Positions 42,200 to 47,855 of a DNA stretch of 50,023 bases are shown here, piece after piece. The notes under the pieces were generated by a model that saw nothing but the letters and a program-made list of their open reading frames with translations, searched no databases and was not told the DNA's origin. Made by a program: the position numbers and the translations under genes. How positions within the stretch are numbered: the first letter of the stretch is position 1; each line of letters opens with the position of its first letter. Location of the stretch: the NCBI RefSeq assembly GCF_944387805.1, contig NZ_CALXGI010000015.1:1-50023 (forward strand). Reading direction: 5' to 3'. Source of the stretch: an uncultured Pseudoflavonifractor sp. (GTDB lineage: Bacteria > Bacillota > Clostridia > Oscillospirales > Oscillospiraceae).

Positions 42200-42497
42200 A
42201 AAAATCCCCCATTCCGCCGCAATGCGCGGCATTCATAGAATTCTCCCCAAGACACAGGACGTCCTTTTGCTGCCATCGCCGGCTGTCCCAAAGGAGCAGG
42301 GGGCCAGCTCTGTGTTTCCACGTTTTTTGCTGTTTTGTTCCCAAGTTTTTCTTATTTTATGATAATACATTCTTTTAGAAATATCTATGTAAAAAATGTA
42401 CTATTTTTGGTGTTTTATCTCCAAATGACATCAATACACAAAAAATTGAGACCGGCGAATCCATCGCCGGCCTCATTGTAACTTTTCTTTGTCCTGT
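42200..42497. other. AT-rich intergenic stretch upstream of the Nudix gene
   Basis: About 300 bp without a gene. From 42340 to 42440 it is strikingly AT-rich compared with the rest of the window and probably holds a promoter for the Nudix gene, but I cannot fix a clear -35/-10 pair. Its right end contains the dapL terminator. Confidence 0.5.
42440..42474 (-). terminator. Terminator of dapL
   Basis: On the minus strand GAGGCCGGCGA pairs with TCGCCGGTCTC (42448-42474) followed by AATTTTTT, 24 nt past the dapL stop. Confidence 0.9.
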
Positions 42498-43715
42498 TCA
42501 GAGCACTTTGCAGATGCGCTCCACAGCCTCCTTGGTGGCGTCCGCGCCGCCAAAGGCAGTGAGGCGGATATAGCCCTCGCCGCTGGGGCCAAAGCCGGCG
42601 CCGGGGGTGGTGACCACATTGGCCTGGTGGAGCAGCTTGTCGAAGAACGCCCAGGAGCCCATGCCGTCGGGGGTCTTGGCCCAGACATAGGGGGAGTTCT
42701 CGCCGCCGGACACGGTCAGGCCGGCCGCCTTCAGGCCGTCATAGATAACCTTGGCGTTGCGCTTGTAGAAGGCGATATTCTCCATAACCTGGGCGTGGCC
42801 CTCAGGGGTGTAGACGGCCGCGGCGCCCCGCTGGACCACATAGGGCACGCCGTTGAACTTGGTGCACTGACGGCGGTTCCACAGGGCGTTCAGGCTGGCG
42901 CCGTCCCGCTCCAGAGCCTTGGGCACCACGGTATAGGCGCAGCGGGTGCCGGTGAAGCCGGCGGTCTTGGAGAAGGAGCGGAACTCAATGGCGCAGGTCT
43001 TGGCGCCGGGAATCTCAAAGATGCTGTGAGGAATCTCCGGGTCGGAGATAAACGCCTCATAGGCGGAGTCGAAGAGAATCACGCTGCCGTTGGCGTTGGC
43101 CCAGTCCACCCAGGCCTGGAGCTGGGCGCGGGTGGCCACAGCACCGGTGGGGTTATTGGGGAAGCAGAGATAGACCAGGTCCGCCTTCTCCGCAGGGATA
43201 GCGGGGGAAAAGCCGTTCTCCGCCACACAGGGCATATAGACCAGGCGGCTCCACTTGCCGGTCTCCTCGCTGAAGTCACCGGCGCGGCCGGCCATAGCGT
43301 TGGTGTCCACATATACGGGGTACACCGGGTCGCACACCGCAACCACGTTGTCAGTGCCGAAGATATCGCCGATGTTGCCGCAGTCGCTCTTGGCGCCGTC
43401 GGACACAAAAATCTCCGAGGGTTCAATCTCCACGCCCCGGGCGCGGTAGTCATGGGCGGCAATGGCCTCCCGGAGGAAGTCGTAGCCCTGCTCAGGGCCG
43501 TAGCCGTGGAAGCCCTCAACTGTGGCCATCTCGTCCACAGCGGCGTGCATGGCGGCGGTGACGGCGGGCACCAGAGGACGGGTCACGTCGCCGATGCCCA
43601 GGCGGATGAGCTTCTTGTCCGGGTTGGCGTCGGCGTACACCGACACCCGGCGGGCAATCTCGGAAAACAGGTAGCTGCCGGGCAGCTTCAGGTAGTTGCG
43701 GTTAATGGTGGTCAT
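42498..43715 (-). CDS. dapL: LL-diaminopimelate aminotransferase
   Basis: A 405-aa PLP enzyme of fold type I that converts tetrahydrodipicolinate to LL-diaminopimelate in one step. The PLP lysine is at about residue 250 in [14 protein letters not shown]. Other class marks are [26 protein letters not shown] and [19 protein letters not shown] 43715 (MTTINRN) is preferred, with GGAGG 6 nt upstream; the ATG at 43721 touches that site. Together with dapF it makes meso-diaminopimelate for peptidoglycan and lysine, bypassing the succinylase and acetylase routes. It has its own promoter at 43805-43833 and a terminator. Confidence 0.95.
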   Translation of the reverse strand: MTTINRNYLKLPGSYLFSEIARRVSVYADANPDKKLIRLGIGDVTRPLVPAVTAAMHAAVDEMATVEGFHGYGPEQGYDFLREAIAAHDYRARGVEIEPSEIFVSDGAKSDCGNIGDIFGTDNVVAVCDPVYPVYVDTNAMAGRAGDFSEETGKWSRLVYMPCVAENGFSPAIPAEKADLVYLCFPNNPTGAVATRAQLQAWVDWANANGSVILFDSAYEAFISDPEIPHSIFEIPGAKTCAIEFRSFSKTAGFTGTRCAYTVVPKALERDGASLNALWNRRQCTKFNGVPYVVQRGAAAVYTPEGHAQVMENIAFYKRNAKVIYDGLKAAGLTVSGGENSPYVWAKTPDGMGSWAFFDKLLHQANVVTTPGAGFGPSGEGYIRLTAFGGADATKEAVERICKVL

Positions 43716-43804
43716 ATGCATCCTCCGTATCTGCTCCGTCCCGGTTCTCCGGGCCGGACTTTTTCTTCTTGCGGTACTGTTGACGCAGTACACATGCTTG
43801 CATT

Positions 43805-43833
43805 ATTGTATCGCTTTTTCCCGCCTGTTACAA
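43805..43833 (-). promoter_or_regulatory. Promoter of dapL
   Basis: TTGTAA (43828-43833) and TACAAT (43805-43810) on the minus strand, 17 bp apart, in the short gap after dapF. Confidence 0.75.
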
Positions 43834-43847
43834 TGGTTATTTTGCTG

Positions 43848-44645
43848 TTACAGGGAAATTTCTCCCTCAAAAACCGTCACCGCCGGGCCGGTCATGTAGA
43901 GATGGCCGTTCTCTTCCGCCCAGCGGATTTCCAGCTCACCGCCGGGCAGGCGGACGGTGGTGTGGCGGGACACCAGCCCAGCCTGGGCGGCCGCAGTCAC
44001 AGCGGCGCAGGCGCCGGTGCCGCAGGCCAGGGTCTCGCCGCTCCCCCGCTCCCACACACGCACCTTCAGGCCGCCCCGGTCATCCAGCTGGGCAAATTCG
44101 ACGTTCACCCGGTCCGGAAAGGCGGGATGCCGCTCCAGAGCCGGGCCAAGCTCAGACAGATTCAGGGCGTCCACCTCGCCGCAGAACACCACCGCGTGGG
44201 GATTTCCCACCGACACGGGGACTGCCTGCCAGGTTTTCCCTGCGGCCATCAGCTTCACCGGCGGTGAAAGCTCCGGCCGCCCCATGTCCACCAGTACCGA
44301 CTGCACCTTCCCTTCCCGGAGAAACAGCTCCAGGTAGCGCACCCCGGAAGCTGTCTCCACTGTCAAAAGGGAGGTTTTTCTGGTCAGTCCCTTGTCGTAC
44401 ACATACTTGCCCAGACAGCGGATGCCGTTGCCGCACATGGCGCCTTCCGAGCCGTCGGCGTTGAAAATCCGCATGCCGAAGTCCGCCCGCTCCGACGGGC
44501 AGACGCAGATCAGCCCGTCTGCCCCCACGCCGAAGTGGCGGTCGGACAGCCGGACCGCCAGCTCAGGCAGATTGTCCGGCACGCCGCCGGTACAGTTGAG
44601 ATACACATAATCATTGCCCAGACCCTGCATTTTCGTAAAGCGCAT
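43848..44645 (-). CDS. dapF: Diaminopimelate epimerase
   Basis: A 265-aa PLP-independent epimerase that turns LL- into meso-diaminopimelate. Catalytic cysteines are Cys71 (AMCGNG) and Cys208 (ETLACGTGAC), each inside its conserved motif. GLGNDYVYL (8-16) and ADFGMRIFNADGSE are further family blocks. ATG 44645 is preceded by a GGGGAGAG site. It lies between the ANTAR gene and dapL; the gap upstream (44646-44729) is filled with GC palindromes, so cotranscription with the ANTAR gene is not certain. Confidence 0.95.
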   Translation of the reverse strand: MRFTKMQGLGNDYVYLNCTGGVPDNLPELAVRLSDRHFGVGADGLICVCPSERADFGMRIFNADGSEGAMCGNGIRCLGKYVYDKGLTRKTSLLTVETASGVRYLELFLREGKVQSVLVDMGRPELSPPVKLMAAGKTWQAVPVSVGNPHAVVFCGEVDALNLSELGPALERHPAFPDRVNVEFAQLDDRGGLKVRVWERGSGETLACGTGACAAVTAAAQAGLVSRHTTVRLPGGELEIRWAEENGHLYMTGPAVTVFEGEISL

Positions 44646-44729
44646 GGCTCTCTCCCCGCCGCCCCGCCGGATTTCCGGCGGGACGCCCTGCGGGGGCCGC
44701 CCCCCGGAGCGGGGCCGTACCCCTTATTC
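44646..44729. repeat. Palindrome-rich gap between dapF and the ANTAR gene
   Basis: 84 bp with CCCGCCGGA/TCCGGCGGG and GGCC..GGCC-type hairpins. On the minus strand it starts AATAAGGGGT after the ANTAR stop and ends in a GGCG-CCCGCC stretch, similar in order to the spacer after whiA (18121-18160). No coding sense. It may be a small interspersed GC palindrome or simply a strong terminator. Confidence 0.5.
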
Positions 44730-45272
44730 CTATGCGCCGCAGTCCTCGCTGAGAACCCGCCGGGCAGTCTCCAGCAGGCGGGAGCCGCTGTCCATGCTCC
44801 GCTTCTGAAGGTAGCGGTGGGCTTCCTCCTCAGTAAAGCCGCGGCTGTCCATCAGAACCGCCTTGGCCTGCTCCACCACCGCTTTCTCCTCCTCGCTGCG
44901 GCGGGGCCGGGTGATTCTCTCCAGCCGGTGCCCCACCTGGAGCAGCAGCCGCACTGACGCAATCAGATCTCCCCGGGACACCGGAGAGGCCAGCTTGAAA
45001 ATGTCGTCACTCTCGCACAGGTCCAGCATGCCCTGGTTGGCCACCATCAGCATGGCGCAGGCCGGTGGCAGGTCCTCAAACAGCTGCTCGGCGGACTCGT
45101 CATGGAATTTGTAGCCGCAGACCACGGCGGAAATATGCTGCTTGCTCACCACACGTTTTACCTCAGCGGCGCTGTGGCAGACCACGCAGGAAGCGGTGCC
45201 CGAGCTCTCCAGAATCTCCCGGATGCGCCGGCCGCTCTCCTCCTTTGCAAAGGCCACAATTATTTTTTCCAT
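44730..45272 (-). CDS. ANTAR-domain RNA-binding antiterminator with degenerate receiver
   Basis: A 180-aa protein. The N-terminal receiver-like fold (residues 1-115) begins IIVAFAKEES where active receivers have an acidic pair. Position 53, where the phospho-Asp is expected (AVVCGYKF), has no Asp, so it is probably not switched by phosphorylation there. The C-terminal ANTAR domain (about 122-178: EEKAVVEQAKAVLMDSRGFTEEEAHRYLQKRSMDSGSRLLETARRVL) is complete. Such proteins bind paired hexaloop hairpins and prevent termination. It lies about 250 bp downstream of glnA; the glnA leader has a terminator and candidate hairpin targets, so control of glnA is likely. In Clostridia ANTAR genes commonly sit near nitrogen genes. 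Confidence 0.9.
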   Translation of the reverse strand: MEKIIVAFAKEESGRRIREILESSGTASCVVCHSAAEVKRVVSKQHISAVVCGYKFHDESAEQLFEDLPPACAMLMVANQGMLDLCESDDIFKLASPVSRGDLIASVRLLLQVGHRLERITRPRRSEEEKAVVEQAKAVLMDSRGFTEEEAHRYLQKRSMDSGSRLLETARRVLSEDCGA

Positions 45273-45375
45273 GTTTCACCCCTCTCCTTCTCATGGGGGA
45301 GTATGCGCCGGGGGGACGGCGCGTCTCATAACGCCCCGTCCCCCCGATTTTGCCGGCAGTGCCGGAGCTCTGATT

Positions 45376-45448
45376 TTATTTTACTCCATAATCGATGATG
45401 TACTTCTCCCGCTCCCAGGAGGACACACGGGTACGCTGCTCCTCGGGG
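45376..45448 (-). pseudogene. Second copy of the 3' end of glnA
   Basis: The frame encodes [18 protein letters not shown] then YGVK and stop; the glnA gene ends [19 protein letters not shown]. Some 55 bp match at roughly 85 percent, with mostly silent changes. The rest of glnA is missing upstream; the intervening spacer (about 45449-45520) has hairpins GCATTTTC/GAAAATGC (45452-45471) and GGCGC/GCGCC. It is a gene-end remnant, more diverged than the whiA one. Confidence 0.8.
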
Positions 45449-45520
45449 CAGGCATTTTCTGCGGAAAATGCGGCGCTGTGCGCCCGCGCCGCTCCTTCCG
45501 GGAGAACCAGTTCCGTTGGC

Positions 45521-46858
45521 TCAATAGTTGATGATATACTTCTCCCGCTCCCAGGAGGATACACGGGTACGGTACTCGTCCCACTCTTTTTTCTTTCCCT
45601 CAATGTAGTTGTTCGCCACGTGCTCGCCCAGGGTGTCCAGCACCAGCCGGTCGCCTTCCATCAGGCGGATAGCCTCCTCCAGAGAGCCGGGCAGACTGGC
45701 GATGCCGTGAGCCTCCCGGGTAGCCGGGTCCATGGCGTAGATATTCTTCGTGATCTCCGCCGGCGGCACCAGGCCCTTCTCAATGCCGTCCAGGCCGGCA
45801 GTCAGGCAGACAGCGAAGGCCAGATAGGGATTGCAGGCCGGGTCGGGGGAACGCAGCTCCACCCGGGTGGACTGGCCCCGGGAGGCAGGGATGCGGATGA
45901 GGGCGGAGCGGTTGGACGCGGACCAGGCCAGATAGCAGGGAGCCTCATAGCCGGGCACCAGCCGCTTATAGGAGTTGACCAGAGGGTTGGTGATGGCGGC
46001 CATGCCGGGCACATGGCGCAGCAGGCCGGCGATAAAGCTGTATGCCTCCCGGGACAGGCCCCGCTCGTCGTTGGGGTCGTAGAACACGTTCTTGCCGTCC
46101 CGGAAGAGAGACATATTGGTGTGCATGCCGGAGCCGGCCACGCCGAAGATGGGCTTGGGCATGAAGGTGGCGTGGAGACCGTTCTTCTGGGCAATGGTCT
46201 TAACCGCCAGCTTAAAGGTCATGATATTGTCGGCGGCGTGGAGCGCCTCGGCGTACTTGAAGTCAATCTCATGCTGGCCCTGGGCGCACTCGTGATGGCT
46301 GGCCTCAATCTCAAAGTTCATCTGCTCCAGAGCCATGCAGATCTCCCGGCGGGTAGACTCGCCGTGGTCCAGAGGACCCAGGTCAAAATAGCCGGCCTCG
46401 TCGTTGGTCTTGGTGGTAGGCTTGCCGTCGTCATCGGTCTGGAACAGGAAAAACTCTGCCTCGGGGCCCACATTAAAGGTGTCAAAGCCCATATCACGGG
46501 CCTTCTGGATGGCCCGCTTCAGCACGTCCCGGGGGTCGCCCACAAAGGGGGTGCCGTCGGTATTGTACACGTCGCAGATGAGCCGCGCCACCTTGCCGTG
46601 GCCCGGCCGCCAGGGAAACACACGGAAGGTCCGCAGGTCGGGATACAGATACTGGTCAGACTCGTCGATACGAACAAAGCCATCGATGGAGGAGCCGTCG
46701 AACATGCACTGGTTGTTGACAGCTTTCTCAATCTGCGAGGCCGTAATGGCCACGTTCTTCAGCTGGCCGAAAATGTCCGTAAACTGGAGGCGGATGAACT
46801 CAATGTCCTCCTCCTTAACAGCACGAATGATGTCTTCCTTCGTTTGAAGGTGGGTCAT
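45521..46858 (-). CDS. glnA: Glutamine synthetase, type I
   Basis: A 445-aa enzyme that makes glutamine from glutamate, ammonia and ATP as a dodecamer. Marks are [13 protein letters not shown] (52-64), with an Arg at about 63 as in the feedback-inhibited GSI-alpha type of Bacillus, GPEAEFFLF with metal-binding Glu residues (about 131-139), [22 protein letters not shown] and [19 protein letters not shown]. No adenylylation Tyr motif is obvious. ATG 46858 follows AAAGGGG. The leader is unusually long and carries an intrinsic terminator, so expression should depend on antitermination. A tail copy and the ANTAR gene lie downstream. Confidence 0.96.
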   Translation of the reverse strand: MTHLQTKEDIIRAVKEEDIEFIRLQFTDIFGQLKNVAITASQIEKAVNNQCMFDGSSIDGFVRIDESDQYLYPDLRTFRVFPWRPGHGKVARLICDVYNTDGTPFVGDPRDVLKRAIQKARDMGFDTFNVGPEAEFFLFQTDDDGKPTTKTNDEAGYFDLGPLDHGESTRREICMALEQMNFEIEASHHECAQGQHEIDFKYAEALHAADNIMTFKLAVKTIAQKNGLHATFMPKPIFGVAGSGMHTNMSLFRDGKNVFYDPNDERGLSREAYSFIAGLLRHVPGMAAITNPLVNSYKRLVPGYEAPCYLAWSASNRSALIRIPASRGQSTRVELRSPDPACNPYLAFAVCLTAGLDGIEKGLVPPAEITKNIYAMDPATREAHGIASLPGSLEEAIRLMEGDRLVLDTLGEHVANNYIEGKKKEWDEYRTRVSSWEREKYIINY

Positions 46859-46908
46859 GGTGCGCGTCCCCTTTCATCCTCAAAAAATCGTTTTTCTGCG
46901 TCCAATCG

Positions 46909-47089
46909 AAAAAGGCGCTCCGGTCCCCCAAGGGGGGTCGGAACGCCTTCGTTCTCAGCCAATGATATGCGGATCAGCACTTCGGCGCCGATTATCTTTC
47001 TGTATTGTCCTCCAGTCAGGCCGGCGCCTGTGGGAGTCTTTCCTCTTTCCCCCAGCGGACAGCAGGACGACTTTGTCCCGCAAGTTTTC
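46909..47089 (-). promoter_or_regulatory. Attenuator leader of glnA with candidate ANTAR target
   Basis: Minus-strand leader from about 47089 to the glnA gene. (1) A 7-bp hairpin with hexaloop AAAGUC at 47062-47081 has A at loop position 1 and G at 4, as in ANTAR P1 targets. (2) A hairpin GAACG-AAGG-CGTTC at 46941-46954. (3) An intrinsic terminator, GGCGTTCCG/CGGAGCGCC plus CCCCC/GGGGG (46914-46947), followed by five U (46909-46913). Hairpin 2 shares the left arm of the terminator, so the two exclude each other. Hairpin 2 does not show the A1/G4 hexaloop, and hairpins 1 and 2 are far apart, so the match to the known dual-hexaloop is partial. Confidence 0.72.
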
Positions 47090-47095
47090 TTTTTT

Positions 47096-47124
47096 ATCTT
47101 ACCACACCCGAAGGAAGTTGACAA
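47096..47124 (-). promoter_or_regulatory. Promoter of glnA
   Basis: TTGTCA (47119-47124) and TAAGAT (47096-47101) on the minus strand, 17 bp apart. The leader RNA would start about 20 nt before the P1-like hairpin. Confidence 0.7.
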
Positions 47125-47222
47125 TCGGCAAATTCATCTGCTTTTTTTATCAGATATCCAAAGTTTCCGTCCTTGTTGACAAGGCTCGGACGCCCCGCGC
47201 CGGAAATTTTTCCAGTTTCCTC

Positions 47223-47251
47223 TTGACAAATTAAGTTAGCTGTTGTAAACT
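47223..47251 (+). promoter_or_regulatory. Promoter of the feo operon
   Basis: TTGACA (47223-47228) and TAAACT (47246-47251) with 17-bp spacing. The transcript starts near 47258, just before the first inverted repeat at 47268. Confidence 0.85.
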
Positions 47252-47267
47252 CATGCCGTCAAGGAGG

Positions 47268-47281
47268 TTAGCATTCGCTAA
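47268..47281. promoter_or_regulatory. Operator-like inverted repeat, copy 1 (feo leader)
   Basis: TTAGC-ATTC-GCTAA, 17 bp downstream of the -10 element. Copy 2 (47824-47837) has the same arms. The arms resemble half-sites of DtxR/IdeR-type metalloregulator boxes (TTAGG...CCTAA-like) but are not identical; iron-dependent repression is inferred from context. Confidence 0.65.
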
Positions 47282-47322
47282 TCTCCGGGATAAGCAGAGA
47301 AATTCAGCCGGGAGGTGCGTTT

Positions 47323-47535
47323 ATGATGCCGCTTACAATGGCAAAGGCCGGTGAGACAGTCACCATCCGGAAAATCACCGGAAAGGATGAGGTTCGTCTG
47401 CATCTGGCGGAGCTGGGATTTGTGGTGGACGGTACGGTCACGGTGGTCAGTGAAATTGCCGGCAATCTGATTCTTCAGGTCAAGGACAGCCGGATTGCCC
47501 TGGATAAGACCATGGCCAACCGAATCATGATTTGA
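47323..47535 (+). CDS. feoA: FeoA-domain protein, first copy
   Basis: A 70-aa SH3-like protein that assists the FeoB ferrous iron permease. Conserved pattern: GETVTIRKITGKDEVRLHLAELGFVVDGTVTVVSE then GNLILQVKDSRIALDKTMANRIMI, where LxxLGFxxG and RIALDKxMAxRI are FeoA marks. GGGAGG at 47310-47315 is 7 nt before ATG 47323. The second FeoA gene starts 13 bp after its stop. Having two FeoA genes in front of feoB is common in Clostridia. Confidence 0.93.
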   Translation: MMPLTMAKAGETVTIRKITGKDEVRLHLAELGFVVDGTVTVVSEIAGNLILQVKDSRIALDKTMANRIMI

Positions 47536-47548
47536 GAGGAGCAGGGAT

Positions 47549-47770
47549 ATGAGAACACTCAGAGATGCAAAGGTGGGCGACACTGTCACTGTCGCCAGAC
47601 TCCACGGCGAGGGAGCCGTCAAGCGCCGCATTATGGACATGGGAATCACAAAGGGCGTGGTCATCCATGTGCGGAAGGTGGCCCCGCTGGGGGACCCCAT
47701 GGAGCTGAACGTGCGCGGCTATGAGCTGAGCGTGCGCAAGGCGGACGCGGAGATGATCGAAATTCAATGA
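47549..47770 (+). CDS. feoA: FeoA-domain protein, second copy
   Basis: A 73-aa FeoA-like SH3 domain: VGDTVTVARLHGEGAVKRRIMDMGITKGVVIHVRKVAPLGDPMELNVRGYELSVRKADAEMIEI. The GxxKRRIMDMGIxxG and GYELSVRKADAxMI blocks match FeoA more typically than the first copy, with GDPMELNVRGYELSVR the family signature. GAGAGGAG precedes ATG 47549. It is followed by an 85-bp gap containing the second inverted repeat, then feoB. Confidence 0.93.
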   Translation: MRTLRDAKVGDTVTVARLHGEGAVKRRIMDMGITKGVVIHVRKVAPLGDPMELNVRGYELSVRKADAEMIEIQ

Positions 47771-47823
47771 TGTGTGCGTCCTCAGCACCGGCGGCAGATG
47801 CCGCCTGTTTTTTGAGGTCATAG

Positions 47824-47837
47824 TTAGCAAACGCTAA
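47824..47837. promoter_or_regulatory. Operator-like inverted repeat, copy 2 (before feoB)
   Basis: TTAGC-AAAC-GCTAA, 18 bp before the feoB ATG and overlapping its ribosome-site region. Flanks are similar to copy 1 (GTTAGC...GCTAAT). No promoter is obvious in the gap; it may be an internal regulator site or a shared RNA element. Confidence 0.6.
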
Positions 47838-47855
47838 TTGGAAGGGAGTAGCAAG

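Noticed and set aside
45395..47179. Long plus-strand frame opposite glnA
   Set aside because: It is a shadow of glnA; no domain or ribosome site is present.
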